A stretch of 64,000 bases of DNA from Clostridiaceae bacterium (GCA_012839865.1 DUMO01000019.1:62001-126000); one strand, 5' to 3'. Positions 36,233 through 46,423 are shown, numbered from the stretch's first letter. Numbers and translations: made by a program. The notes: generated by a model not told the origin, from the sequence alone.

Positions 36233-37204
36233 TTACTCCCACTCAATGGCTGCGGGGGGCTTGCTTGTAATATCATACACTACCCTGTTAACGTGCTCAA
36301 CCTCACTTGTTATACGATTGGAAACCTGCTCCAGAACATCGTATGGGATCCTTGCCCAGACTGCCGTCATAAAATCTGTAGTTTTTACGGCTCTTAAGGC
36401 AATCGTATAATTATATGTTCTTGTATCCCTGGTAACACCTACAGTCTTTAAACTGGTCAATATAGCAAAGTACTGGTTGATGTCTGCATTCAACCCTGCT
36501 TTCATTATCTCTTCCCTGAAAATAAAATCACTGTCTTTCAGTATTTTAAGCTTTTCTTCGGTAATCTCCCCCAATACCCTCACTGCCAGGCCGGGTCCGG
36601 GGAACGGTTGTCTCCAAACTATATGGGAAGGCAGTCCCAGGTATTCACCCACTTTTCTCACTTCGTCCTTGTAAAGGTTTCTGATGGGTTCAATAATCTC
36701 CTTGAAATCCACATGCTCAGGAAGCCCTCCTACATTGTGGTGGCTTTTTATAACATTGGCATCATTGGTTCCGCTTTCAACCACATCAGGATAAATGGTT
36801 CCCTGTGCCAGAAAATCCACCTTGCCTATCTTTTTTGCTTCCTCTTCAAAAACCCGGATAAACTCTTCTCCAATTATTTTGCGCTTCTTTTCAGGGTCGG
36901 TGACGCCTGCCAGCTTGTCTAGGAACCTTTTAACCGCATCCACCTTGATAAGATTCAGATCAAACTGTTCGGTGAATACCCGTTCCACTTCTTCCGGCTC
37001 ATTCTTTCTCAAAAGGCCATGGTCAACAAAAATACATATGAGCTGCTTTCCGACAGCCTTGCTTATAAGCGCTGCGCAAACCGAAGAGTCAACGCCTCCG
37101 GATAAAGCCAGGAGCACTTTCTTGTCTTTTACCTTTTCTTTTATGGTTTTTACAGAATCCTCAACAAATGAAGATACATCAAATTGAGTAGTTTCCCTTT
37201 TCAT
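36233..37204 (-). CDS. guaA: GMP synthase ATP-pyrophosphatase/dimerisation subunit (stand-alone, no glutaminase domain)
   Basis: About 323 residues covering only the C-terminal two-thirds of a normal GMP synthase. The PP-loop ATP pyrophosphatase domain has SGGVDSSV, and the GMP-synthetase C-terminal domain has [17 protein letters not shown] and the terminal PPAAIEWE. The N-terminal class I glutamine amidotransferase (about 190 residues) is absent. ATG 37204 follows GGGAGG, and no frame upstream encodes a glutaminase. This is the split GuaA-B arrangement best known from archaea; it needs a separate GuaA-A glutaminase elsewhere or must use free ammonia. It converts XMP to GMP. Confidence 0.88.
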   Translation of the reverse strand: MKRETTQFDVSSFVEDSVKTIKEKVKDKKVLLALSGGVDSSVCAALISKAVGKQLICIFVDHGLLRKNEPEEVERVFTEQFDLNLIKVDAVKRFLDKLAGVTDPEKKRKIIGEEFIRVFEEEAKKIGKVDFLAQGTIYPDVVESGTNDANVIKSHHNVGGLPEHVDFKEIIEPIRNLYKDEVRKVGEYLGLPSHIVWRQPFPGPGLAVRVLGEITEEKLKILKDSDFIFREEIMKAGLNADINQYFAILTSLKTVGVTRDTRTYNYTIALRAVKTTDFMTAVWARIPYDVLEQVSNRITSEVEHVNRVVYDITSKPPAAIEWE

Positions 37205-37461
37205 AAAAATCCTCCCGTAAACGATTATCATAAACTTTCGCATGCAATAATCTGCTGCAATAAAACCGGTTCGCTTTCAAACCATACATAAAGTTGATGC
37301 AATAAACTTTTTATGGCATTTATAATATTTATTTATTATACCCAATTAAAATACATGCAACAAGAGTATATCCATACTGATTTGCAGTTTTTATACCATA
37401 TTTCCTGCCACTACTTGTGTCTGGTTGATTCCAGGATAATCCGCAGCCCCTGCCCCCGGCA

Positions 37462-38238
37462 TCACGAACCTGTTGATTTATATCGCCGCAGGCCAATACG
37501 AAAAAAGGCATAGCTTGGTATTAAAAAAAGCAGAGAGATAACCGGTGTGAAGATGTAAAACGGATTTTTAACCCTGTCCAGCAAATATAAAAGCGGGTAA
37601 TACTGAATAAGTGCCAGTGGAACCACATAAGTCAGAAGCTTCAGTATCCGCTTGCCATAAATTGAATAGGGATATCGGCCGAACTCACGTCCCCCATATG
37701 TCAGAATGTTCATAAATTCCAGACCCTCGGTTGTAAAAAAAGCAAAGGATGCGTATATGATATATAAACTAAAAAATACTGCACCACCGCAGGAAATCAT
37801 TAAAAATAGAGTTAAGATTTTGTCCCAGGTCCATACCACACCGCTTCCGGGTATGGCATAGCACAATACAGCCACAGCTTGTATGAATATTCCAAGACGT
37901 ATAAATTCAATGTGGGATGCCAGAACCTGAAAAATTACTCTCCGTGGTCTTACAAGAATGCGGTCAAATTCACCGTTGCCAAGCAGCCGTGGAAAAATGT
38001 CAAATCCCCGGGCAAACACCTCAGACAGGGAGAAAGCCATTGTCACAATTGAAGTGCACAGTAATGTCTGGCTGACAGTGAATCCTTCGATCTCGTTAAA
38101 GCGTACCATCATAAATAACACACTCGCTACAGTTGCAAAGGACATTACAATTCTTCCGAAGATATTCAGGATAAAAGTAGCTTTATACTGCATCTGGCTT
38201 TTAAATTGTATGGAAAAATATTTCATGTACAATTTCAC
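37462..38238 (-). CDS. ABC-2 type (DUF990-like) exporter permease B
   Basis: 258 residues with six predicted membrane segments, of the ABC-2/DUF990 type that occurs as a pair with the next permease and a single ATPase. Landmarks are MKYFSIQFKSQMQYKATFI at the N-terminus and a basic tail RRYKSTGS. The start is GTG 38238, 8 bases after GGGAGG. It is the third gene of the operon, separated from permease A by 140 bases, which is unusually wide. Substrate unknown; relatives are annotated as multidrug or viologen exporters. Confidence 0.82.
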   Translation of the reverse strand: MKLYMKYFSIQFKSQMQYKATFILNIFGRIVMSFATVASVLFMMVRFNEIEGFTVSQTLLCTSIVTMAFSLSEVFARGFDIFPRLLGNGEFDRILVRPRRVIFQVLASHIEFIRLGIFIQAVAVLCYAIPGSGVVWTWDKILTLFLMISCGGAVFFSLYIIYASFAFFTTEGLEFMNILTYGGREFGRYPYSIYGKRILKLLTYVVPLALIQYYPLLYLLDRVKNPFYIFTPVISLLFLIPSYAFFRIGLRRYKSTGS

Positions 38239-38378
38239 AGCATCAACCTCCCTGGGCTACAGCATTGCCATGCACCTGTAAACTTATGGTATGAGAGTAC
38301 AATTGAGAAACATCAGCCTCTTGCGCGATGCATCATTGACAACCAGCAGCCTTCATATTGCACCGGATGCTTAAAATT

Positions 38379-39176
38379 TCATCCTCCCTGGGTTATAACC
38401 CGCTTCAACGAGTGTCTCATATGCAGTTTCCCAAATGCAAGCAGCACCGCAAACCAAAACAGCTGCAATACTATTCCGTAAGCTGCATCCCTGCCGGCCA
38501 TGTCACCGCTGTAAATCCTTAAAGGCATATTCTGCATGGCTGCAAAGGGCAAAATCTCGGCAATTCTTCTGAAAGGTTCCGGGAAAAACGGAACAGGTAT
38601 GTATCCTCCTGCAAGAAAGTCTGCAAGAATTACAAAAATTGCATTATAACGACTCATGGTGTAAAACGTTGACATATGGTCTATAAGGCAATATGCAGTA
38701 ACTGTAAACATAGCCAGCGGTGCAGAGACAAGAAACAAAGAAAACTGAAATAAATCAGAAGGCAATACCATTTTAAATGGCGGTGGCAAAATAAATGCCA
38801 CAATTAAAATTGGCAAGCACCTTAGGGTTGCTTTTGACACCCTGTCTGCTATAGCTTCAGAAAACCAGCGATTGTAAATATCCATAGGCCGGGCCAAATC
38901 ATAAGAAATATTTCCGCTGACAATGGTGTCGACAACGTTTCCTCCAACACCCCAGGGCGCAAAAAGAGCCAGGAAAGCCTGCTGTATCCATATGTAAGAT
39001 ACAAGGTGGGAAAACTCCATCGGGAAAGCACCGGGATTTGCACGGTAAAATGCCGAATAAGCCAATATCTGCATGAATCCCCATGCAAACTGTGTAGACA
39101 ATCCCGCCAGCGCTGCTGCGCGGTATTGCAAACCATTTATAAAGCGTATCCTAAACAGTGCAAAATATTTCTTCAT
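38379..39176 (-). CDS. ABC-2 type (DUF990-like) exporter permease A
   Basis: 265 residues with six membrane segments and the family opening KKYFALFRIRFINGLQYRAAALAG. It overlaps the upstream ATPase gene by four bases (ATGA), so translation is coupled. It should form a heterodimeric channel with permease B encoded downstream. Confidence 0.84.
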   Translation of the reverse strand: MKKYFALFRIRFINGLQYRAAALAGLSTQFAWGFMQILAYSAFYRANPGAFPMEFSHLVSYIWIQQAFLALFAPWGVGGNVVDTIVSGNISYDLARPMDIYNRWFSEAIADRVSKATLRCLPILIVAFILPPPFKMVLPSDLFQFSLFLVSAPLAMFTVTAYCLIDHMSTFYTMSRYNAIFVILADFLAGGYIPVPFFPEPFRRIAEILPFAAMQNMPLRIYSGDMAGRDAAYGIVLQLFWFAVLLAFGKLHMRHSLKRVITQGG

Positions 39177-40147
39177 AATTGATACTCCTTGTATAGCTCG
39201 GCGACCATTTCCTCTGCCGTTATTCCGGACACCGATACATCAATCAGCTCCGTCTTTCCTGCAAGATATGCTATAGCATCCGATACCGGCAAGACTTCCG
39301 GGTCAAGAGTAATTATAAGGTGCCCGTTTTTCTTTTCCTTCAAGGTCATACCTTCTGTAATTTCAGGTGCAGCACCGGTATATTCAATGGTAAGGGTTTT
39401 CCGTCTTGATGAGTGCTTTTTGAGTTCGGCAAGGCTGCCGTCGAACAATATTCTGCCTTTCCCTATAAACAATATTCGTTCTGTCAAAGCTTCAATGTCC
39501 TGCATGTCATGTGTTGTCAAAATAACTGTTGTACCACGCTCGGAATTCAGTTTTTTTATGAACTGGCGCACTGCAATTTTTGAAACTGCGTCAAGTCCAA
39601 TGGTAGGTTCATCGAGAAACAAAACTTTGGGAGAATGCAGCAAGGAAGCGGCAATTTCACAGCGCATACGCTGGCCGAGGCTCAGGCTTCGGGCCGGTGT
39701 TTTGAGAATCTCACCCAAATCAAGAAGCTCAGTCAGTTCTTCAAGATTGTATTTATATGTTTTTTCATCTGTTTTGTAAATGTCACGTATCAATTCAAAG
39801 CTGTCAATGACAGGAACATCCCACCAAAGTTGACTTCTCTGACCAAAAACGACACCGATTTTACTTACGTGGGCAATACGCTCACGCCATGGTATGCGCC
39901 CGTCTATTTCACACAATCCGCTGTCCGGTGTCAGGATTCCGCACATGATTTTAATTGTGGTGCTTTTTCCTGCGCCATTAGGTCCGATATATCCAACCAT
40001 TTCGCCATCTTTGATTGTAAAGCTTACATCCCTCAAGGCATGAACAAGTTCGTATTCCCGCGAGAACAAAGCCTTCACAGCCCGCCCGAACCCTGCCTGC
40101 CGCCTGGCAACACGAAAAGTCTTATTGATGTTGGAAAGGGTAATCAT
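39173..40147 (-). CDS. ABC transporter ATP-binding protein (ABC-2 exporter)
   Basis: 324 residues. Walker A is GYIGPNGAGKST (about residues 52-63), the signature is SLGQRMRCEIA (LSLGQ in place of LSGGQ), Walker B is VLFLDEPTIGLD, and the switch His lies in TTHDMQD. A C-terminal extension of about 90 residues follows the nucleotide-binding domain, as in drug and polysaccharide exporters. The characteristic IGVVFGQRSQLWWDVP Q-loop region places it with ATPases that pair with DUF990 permeases. It is the first gene of a three-gene export operon. The start follows AAAGGAGG. Confidence 0.9.
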   Translation of the reverse strand: MITLSNINKTFRVARRQAGFGRAVKALFSREYELVHALRDVSFTIKDGEMVGYIGPNGAGKSTTIKIMCGILTPDSGLCEIDGRIPWRERIAHVSKIGVVFGQRSQLWWDVPVIDSFELIRDIYKTDEKTYKYNLEELTELLDLGEILKTPARSLSLGQRMRCEIAASLLHSPKVLFLDEPTIGLDAVSKIAVRQFIKKLNSERGTTVILTTHDMQDIEALTERILFIGKGRILFDGSLAELKKHSSRRKTLTIEYTGAAPEITEGMTLKEKKNGHLIITLDPEVLPVSDAIAYLAGKTELIDVSVSGITAEEMVAELYKEYQL

Positions 40148-40446
40148 ATATCCTCCTTTGCAATTATCCGGTATCTATTGATATAATTGATATGAATAAG
40201 TTTATCAGTAAATCTGTCAGCTGACATGCAAGGAATTCATCCACCACACTTTTCCAATGCAAGAATTTGTATTATAGCAAATAGTTTATAAGAAATCAAG
40301 CATTATTTTATTTTCATATTTAGTACACCTGTACGCCTAAGTGGAAAAAGTAAATTCCACCCCAAAATTACTCGACAATCCGTCTGACATCCCACATGGA
40401 AAATCTACTCTTAAACAGTATATTTCACTTACTTTACAAGTCAATT

Positions 40447-40615
40447 ACAATTATTGAAGAGAATGAACCACTCTGATATTATAGAAAGTGAAGTTTCCCT
40501 CTCAGCTTATCAGCAGGGTAGCAGGTGCAAAGCCGCAAATAAGGCTTCCATTTGTGATGGCAAAACTGATGGATACAAACAATCCACTACCGGTGCAAAG
40601 TCAAAAACCAGGCTT
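40447..40615 (+). ncRNA. Candidate structured 5' leader RNA, class not recognised
   Basis: Upstream of the large secreted protein, several helices can be read in order: GGTAG (40514-40518), AAGCC/GGCTT, CCAT/ATGG, TGGAT/ATCCA, then CTACC pairing back to GGTAG. This makes a three-hairpin junction closed by one stem. An imperfect direct repeat GGTGCAAAG(C/T)C...AGGCTT(C/T)C brackets the 3' half. It resembles riboswitch architecture but matches none of the classes that could be checked by eye. The rest of the 40148-40638 gap shows nothing else. Confidence 0.4.
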
Positions 40616-40638
40616 TCACGTACATATTTGGAGGAACT

Positions 40639-43608
40639 ATGAAAAAGTTTTCAAAGCTTTTAATTATTTTTATTATAATATTATTTATTTCTGCATCCAA
40701 CATCAGTAATGTCAATTCATCGGAACCTGTCAGAGTGTTCTATAATGGAGAAATATATCCACTTGAGTATGCGCCTTTGCTGGATGACGGCAAATATTAC
40801 TTTGATGCCAGTGCATTATACGATATACTGGATTTGAGGTATTATGTAGACAGCACAATACAGACTGTTTACATAGAATACGGCAATATAAGGGACATAT
40901 TCAGAATAGATAATCTGAAGAATTCACCTAAATATATTAACAACCAGCTTTATATACCCTTTGATTTCTTAACAGAGAAATTCGGTTTATCAGTTAAGAC
41001 AACCAACAACAACACTGCAATTTACATTTTGCAGCAGGATGTTATAGACAGTTCCATGTCTTCAGTTTTTCGCAATATATCATGCAATTACAGTATAAAC
41101 ATTCCAACCCATATAACCATAGATTTGGCAAAAGAGGATCCGTTCCAGGATGAAGTAATATATATCACCGATAAAAATAACCTATATGAAGCCGTAATAT
41201 CCTGTGAAATAGTGGATGAAACCTCTCTGATAGCCATGAGAAGCTATCTTAACGACTTTGCATCAACCGATGAAGAAATATTCGACGAATTGATTAATTA
41301 TAAAAAAAGTTATTTTCGGGCAATGCAGGAATACTTTAAAAATAACTTTCTTTTTGGTGGAACACCTCCTTTTTACAGTGAATCAAACATGAAGATATTT
41401 GCTGAATATGATGATGTTTTTTCAGGACAGAAGGCTGCCGTAACTCTTTACAATATTATACATTCAACCAGGGACGGATCTTCGGAAGAAGTTCATATCA
41501 GCATTTTCCTGCCGGTTAACTCAACCAAATCAATCTATACCATTGAGTTTACAACAGATACAGAAAGGTTGAATCATACAACCTTGAAAAGAATGTCCGA
41601 ACTGGTTGATTCAATTGAAATAACCGGATTGCCGGTTTCAAAAAATGAGCTTAAGGTTTTTTCAGACCAGCCTTCAATTAATGATGCAAAGCGTGGAATT
41701 TATCCTACCCTTCCGGATGTTAACATCGGCTATACCGCCCTGGTTAACACTCAATCAGGTTATAGGGTAATTTACCCATCCTCTGCCATACCGTACATGC
41801 ATAATAATATCATTGAGCCCTATGACTATAGAAGTTTCAAGCTGAGCTATAATGATTGCTTTTCAGTCGCCGTGGAACCTCAAGGGAAAGGAAATCCGGT
41901 GGAAAACAGGCTGCATGTTCTTGAACTTGCTTACAAAGACAAGATTTCAGACATTGAAACGTACAAGGTTAATCTCTCGGGCAAGGTCTTTGACCGGTTG
42001 CTCTATACAATAGAAAGTGACAATATAAACGAATATGTTGATTCTTTCATTACGGTACATAATGAAAAAGTCTACACCATACAGTTGGACAGCAGATTCA
42101 GGGAACCTGAAAGAGATATAAAGGAGGAATTTGCAAAAATAGCCGCTTCCCTTGAGTTTATAAAAACCGATGCAAAAGTTGAACCCGATAGTTACTCCTT
42201 TATTAAATATGTTGACCCCGAGCATGGATATACCGTCTCCTATCCAAATAAATGGCTTATTCAGGAAACTTATAATGACAATTTCCAAAACACCAAAATA
42301 AGCAATCCTGATTACTCCGGCCCCCTTAACATATCCCTGTCGGAAGCTAAAATCAATCCGGACTACTCCAGAGAGGATATTCTGGAGTGCCTGACCTCAA
42401 ACTCACCGGAACAGATAAATGAATTTCTTTCAGGTTACAGCGCACCTTTCCTCGAAAGCATAAGCTCCAGGCTGCTGAAGTTAAGCGCAAGGGAAGACAA
42501 AAATGCACTTTTCATATACAGGCTTATAAATTATCTTGACTATGGCGAGCAAAACAAACTATGCTATTCAGTAGATATTATAAAAGATGATAATGTTTAT
42601 TCCCTGTTTATTACCGTAAGTCAATACCTGACTTTAGACGGTGTTGTGTATGACAATGAGTTGAAATCCATCCTGAAGGGGATTGGCAGCACCTATGGAA
42701 TGGTTGACCCTGAAAGCATGATTAAAAATCAAATTACAGGAGAAGCCGCCAGGAATGTCATTGAAGCTGTGCAGACTTATTTCAAAAGAATCCTGCGTCT
42801 TGATGCGGAAGTTAAAAATCCCGCATATATCGATTCCTCCAAGGAAAGTATAATGGTTCAGGTGGACGGCATACCCGACAGCGGTTATTATATCATAGCT
42901 ACAAAATATGATCCAAGCGGCAATCTTTTTTTAATGGACAGGATACTGAACAGGGACATTCTTGACGAAGCTGTTTCGGTGCTTAAGCGAAGGTATAGTG
43001 AGAAGGATGTCTGGCAGATTGAAACAGATGATGAGGAAATGACCTTGAAAATAACCTACCGGGACGATCCGGAAGCTGAATTTGTTAAGAAAAACTACCG
43101 TGTTTCGGTGGACAGAAGCCATAGCAATTTTAACTGGAAACTTGAAAGAATTGACTACTCCAATACTCTTGCGGATTATTGCGAAATATACCTTGAAAAC
43201 TTTCTTTCAAAGGCTGTAAACGTCTATTTTCAGGCATCTGATGAGGAACTGGGCAACTCCATATATAAGGACTTTACCGAAAAACAATATGTCTCTCTTT
43301 ATACCGAGTTTGGAAATTCTTCAGGATATTTTATTCTTGGAATCGACCCTGATGCTGAAAGTATCGAAGCTGTTTCATACACACCGGTTAATTTTCTTGA
43401 TGAACAGCTGAAATCAATTTATACGGAACTTTATCCCGGGTTTGAAATACTAAATTATACCGCAAGCGATGAGGACAAGTTTAAAATTAATGTTTTCATG
43501 CGCGCTCAACCGAGCCGTACGGTAAGCATGTTCCGGGTAAATAAAGCCAGGGTTGTTTTTGATAAGAACAGGCTGATTCTCACCCTGATAGATGAAACCT
43601 CCAGGTAG
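40639..43608 (+). CDS. Large secreted protein with copper-amine-oxidase-like N-terminal domain, function unknown
   Basis: 989 residues. A signal peptide (MKKFSKLLIIFIIILFISAS) is followed by an N-terminal domain of about 100 residues resembling the copper amine oxidase N-terminal-like (wall-associated) fold (YPLEYAPLLDDGKYYFDASALYDIL, then YIPFDFLTEKFGLSVKTTNN). The remaining 850 residues contain repeated, weakly similar blocks of the form GYTVSYPNKW / GYRVIYPSS, each followed by segments ending in a helical I(A/K)ASLEFI-type motif. This suggests two or three copies of an alpha/beta domain. No enzyme motif, LPxTG, SLH or dockerin was seen. The start follows TTGGAGG. It is probably a cell-surface or wall-associated protein. 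Confidence 0.7.
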   Translation: MKKFSKLLIIFIIILFISASNISNVNSSEPVRVFYNGEIYPLEYAPLLDDGKYYFDASALYDILDLRYYVDSTIQTVYIEYGNIRDIFRIDNLKNSPKYINNQLYIPFDFLTEKFGLSVKTTNNNTAIYILQQDVIDSSMSSVFRNISCNYSINIPTHITIDLAKEDPFQDEVIYITDKNNLYEAVISCEIVDETSLIAMRSYLNDFASTDEEIFDELINYKKSYFRAMQEYFKNNFLFGGTPPFYSESNMKIFAEYDDVFSGQKAAVTLYNIIHSTRDGSSEEVHISIFLPVNSTKSIYTIEFTTDTERLNHTTLKRMSELVDSIEITGLPVSKNELKVFSDQPSINDAKRGIYPTLPDVNIGYTALVNTQSGYRVIYPSSAIPYMHNNIIEPYDYRSFKLSYNDCFSVAVEPQGKGNPVENRLHVLELAYKDKISDIETYKVNLSGKVFDRLLYTIESDNINEYVDSFITVHNEKVYTIQLDSRFREPERDIKEEFAKIAASLEFIKTDAKVEPDSYSFIKYVDPEHGYTVSYPNKWLIQETYNDNFQNTKISNPDYSGPLNISLSEAKINPDYSREDILECLTSNSPEQINEFLSGYSAPFLESISSRLLKLSAREDKNALFIYRLINYLDYGEQNKLCYSVDIIKDDNVYSLFITVSQYLTLDGVVYDNELKSILKGIGSTYGMVDPESMIKNQITGEAARNVIEAVQTYFKRILRLDAEVKNPAYIDSSKESIMVQVDGIPDSGYYIIATKYDPSGNLFLMDRILNRDILDEAVSVLKRRYSEKDVWQIETDDEEMTLKITYRDDPEAEFVKKNYRVSVDRSHSNFNWKLERIDYSNTLADYCEIYLENFLSKAVNVYFQASDEELGNSIYKDFTEKQYVSLYTEFGNSSGYFILGIDPDAESIEAVSYTPVNFLDEQLKSIYTELYPGFEILNYTASDEDKFKINVFMRAQPSRTVSMFRVNKARVVFDKNRLILTLIDETSR

Positions 43609-43772
43609 GTCATGATTGATGAACCCCTCAGGCAGACTACTATTTTGATTCAACCTGCCTGCCGGTGTCGTACAGGTTTTGGTATTGTGCCATCCAAAGC
43701 TTTTTCTCCATTTTTAAAACAATCAGCTCCAATGCAGCATACAGTACATGAAATTAGAGAAAAGTCTGAAAT

Positions 43773-43823
43773 AAATGAAATGTGTGCAGAAAAATGACAA
43801 TTGTCAATGCACACATTTCATTT
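43773..43823. terminator. Bidirectional terminator between secreted protein and prfB
   Basis: Perfect 16-bp stem AAATGAAATGTGTGCA (43773-43788) with TGCACACATTTCATTT (43808-43823), with a second small palindrome TGACAATTGTCA in the loop. It lies between convergent genes; the T-rich ends make it usable in both directions. Confidence 0.75.
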
Positions 43824-43912
43824 GGATTATATTTCCATTAAGCCTTACTCTAAATACCTTCACTGGATCTGATAATTCATACAAACGCACCTTAAAAGTA
43901 TCGCAGGGTATG

Positions 43913-45017
43913 TTATTTCATCTTTGACGAAAGGTACGCATTTATAAAACCGTCCAGGTCTCCATCCATTACCCCGTTTACATTTCCCTGCTCATAATTT
44001 GTCCTGTGGTCCTTTACAAGGGTATAGGGGCAGAAAACATACGAGCGAATCTGATTTCCCCAGGCTATTTCAGTCTGGATGCCCTTAAGGTCCTCTATCT
44101 TTTCCTTTTGCTCCTGTTCCTTTAATTGAATGAGCTTTGACTTCAGCATTTTCATTGCGGTATCCCTGTTCTGATGTTGCGACCTTTCGGATTGGCAGGC
44201 AACTACAATACCGGTAGGTATATGAGTTATTCTAATTGCGGATTCGGTCTTGTTGACATGCTGTCCTCCGGCACCGCTGGAGCGGTAGGTATCAACGCGA
44301 AGATCAGCAGGGTTTATATCCACTTCAATATCATTGTCAAGCTCAGGCATGACATCCAATGAGGCAAAGGATGTATGTCTTCTTCCGGATGCATCAAAGG
44401 GGGAAATCCTTACGAGTCTGTGGACACCTTTCTCGGATTTTAAATAACCATATGCAAACTCACCGCTGACTTCAAGGGTTACGCTTTTAATCCCTGCCTC
44501 TTCCCCTTCCAGTATATCAAGGATTTTCACGTTATATCCTCTATTCTCAGCCCATCTTGTATACATCCTGAGCAGCATTTCAACCCAGTCCTGGGCTTCA
44601 GTTCCTCCTGCCCCCGCATGCAATGTCAGTATTGCATCATTCCGGTCATAAGGTCCTGAAAGCATTGTTTCTATTTTGAAGGCTGCAATCCTGCTTTTCA
44701 GTGTTTCCAGTTCGCTTCCGGCTTCTGCGGCAATACTGTCATCCTGTTCCTCAAGACCCAATTCAACAAGCACTTCAAGATCATTTGCCAGTGAAACCAG
44801 TTTGCTGTACCTTTCCAGTTTGTCCTTCAATACCTTTGTTCTCTGGAGCACCTTCTGAGAGTTTTCCAGATCAGTCCAGAAAGAAGGATCGCTTGCCTGC
44901 TGTTCCAACTCCCCGATTTCTTTTTTCAGACCGGCAATGTCAAAGTGAAGCCCCCATTTCATTGAGTTCTTCTTTTATTGCCCGGACTTCATACTTATAT
45001 TGTTCAAGCTCTATCAT
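43913..45017 (-). CDS. prfB: Peptide chain release factor 2 with programmed +1 frameshift
   Basis: RF2 recognises UGA and UAA stop codons. The gene starts at ATG 45017 (after CGGGAG) and encodes 25 residues (MIELEQYKYEV...MGAS-L) before an in-frame TGA at 44942-44940. The slippery site CTT-TGA-C (44945-44939), preceded by GGGGG as internal Shine-Dalgarno, shifts the ribosome +1 into the main frame (..DIAGLKKEIGELE). This gives a product of about 367 residues. The TGA is codon 26, as in Escherichia coli prfB. The main part shows the GGQ motif (SGAGGQHVNKTESAIR) and the RF2 tripeptide region (SPFDASGRRHTSF). Low RF2 raises frameshifting, so the gene is autoregulated. Confidence 0.95.
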
Positions 45018-45235
45018 CTCATCAACTCCCGAATAAATTTTATTTTGCTGGTTTAGCCAAACAACACTATCGCTAATTATAATTTGGCACATGGATATTG
45101 TCAAATTGGCTGCTGTATCAAAAGCACCACCACTTGCAGCAGTAAAAGTTTCTTACAAACAAACCCCTGCATGAAAACCCGCCTGCATAAGCGTTTTTAC
45201 GGTAAACTCACAAAAATCGGCCCTGACACGGCTGT

Positions 45236-46423
45236 TTATGAAGCACAGGCATTTTTCTCCTTGTGCCTTTCCACAAAATTCTTAACCCTCTTCATGGCTT
45301 CGGATATATTTTCCACTGATGCTGCATAGCAAGCCCTGACAAAGCCCTCGCCACACTCACCAAAAGCATTTCCAGGAACAACAGCCACCTTCTCCTCAAT
45401 CAGGAGCTTCTCGCAAAACTCATTTGAGGTCATGCCTGTTGATTTAATGCACGGAAATACATAAAAGGCTCCAAGGGGTTCAAAACATTCAAGACCTGCA
45501 TTCCTGAACCCGTCCAGCATAAGCCTTCTCCTTCTGTTGTACTCTTCGGTCATCATCCGGATTTCTTCGTCACAATTTCTCAGGGCTTCAATAGCTGCAT
45601 ACTGGGCAGTGGTGGGAGCACACATTATTCCATACTGGTGAATTTTATACATCACCCCTATAAGGTCGGGATGTCCGCATGCATATCCCAGCCTCCAGCC
45701 TGTCATTGCATATGTTTTGGAAAAACCGTTGATAACAACCGTCCTCTCCTTCATTCCGGGGAATGAGGCAATGGAAACATGCTTCCCTTCATAGGTCAGT
45801 TCGGCATATATCTCGTCGGATATAACCGCAATATCCTTATCCTTTATCACTTCAACAATTTTTCCAACATCCTCATATGTCATTATTGCGCCTGTAGGAT
45901 TGTTGGGGAAAGGCAATATCAACACCTTGGTCTTTTTTGTTATTGCCTTCTCCAGAAGGTCAGGGGTGAGCCTGAACTGGTCCTCCGCCTTTAAGTTGAC
46001 TATTACAGGTGTTCCCCTGGATAAAATTGTAAGGGGTTTATAAGCTACAAAACTTGGTTCAGGTATAATAACTTCATCCCCCGATTCCACCAGAGCCCTG
46101 AGGGCCAGGTCTATACCCTCGCTTCCGCCTACAGTGACAATAACCTCCATTTTGGGGTCATACTGCAGATTGAATCGTTTCCCCATGTAATTGCATATTT
46201 CCTGTCTCAACTGAAACAGGCCTGAATTCGGTGAATAATGCGTATGCCCTTTCTCCAGTGAGTAAATACCCTCTTCCCTTATCTTCCACGGAGTTACAAA
46301 GCTGGGCTCTCCAATACTCAGAGATATTACATCCTTGATTTCGTTTGCCAGGTCAAAAAACTTTCTGATTCCCGATGAAGGAAGATTTTTTACGGATTGT
46401 GACACCATATCAGCCATTTTCAT
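45236..46423 (-). CDS. alaT: Class I/II aminotransferase, probable alanine transaminase AlaT
   Basis: 395 residues, fold-type I PLP enzyme: SIGEPSF near the N-terminus, PNNPTGAIM, SDEIYAEL, the PLP-lysine motif NGFSKTYAMTGWRLGY, and the C-terminal carboxylate-binding Arg in FVRACYAAS. It overlaps the Lrp-type regulator by four bases. This regulator-aminotransferase pair matches the alaR-alaT (yugG-yugH) arrangement of Bacillus subtilis, in which the enzyme makes alanine from pyruvate. A T-box leader that reads best as an alanine codon lies in front of the operon and supports the assignment. Aspartate transaminase activity is the main alternative. Confidence 0.78.
   Translation of the reverse strand: MKMADMVSQSVKNLPSSGIRKFFDLANEIKDVISLSIGEPSFVTPWKIREEGIYSLEKGHTHYSPNSGLFQLRQEICNYMGKRFNLQYDPKMEVIVTVGGSEGIDLALRALVESGDEVIIPEPSFVAYKPLTILSRGTPVIVNLKAEDQFRLTPDLLEKAITKKTKVLILPFPNNPTGAIMTYEDVGKIVEVIKDKDIAVISDEIYAELTYEGKHVSIASFPGMKERTVVINGFSKTYAMTGWRLGYACGHPDLIGVMYKIHQYGIMCAPTTAQYAAIEALRNCDEEIRMMTEEYNRRRRLMLDGFRNAGLECFEPLGAFYVFPCIKSTGMTSNEFCEKLLIEEKVAVVPGNAFGECGEGFVRACYAASVENISEAMKRVKNFVERHKEKNACAS

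Noticed and set aside
40447-40615. c-di-GMP-I (GEMM) riboswitch before the 989-residue protein
   Set aside because: GCAAAGCC and GATGGCA resemble parts of the motif, but the order, the GNRA-capped hairpin and the receptor helix are missing.
43612-43797. Small gene after the large secreted protein
   Set aside because: Its 3' end lies in the terminator stem, and the peptide looks like random translation.
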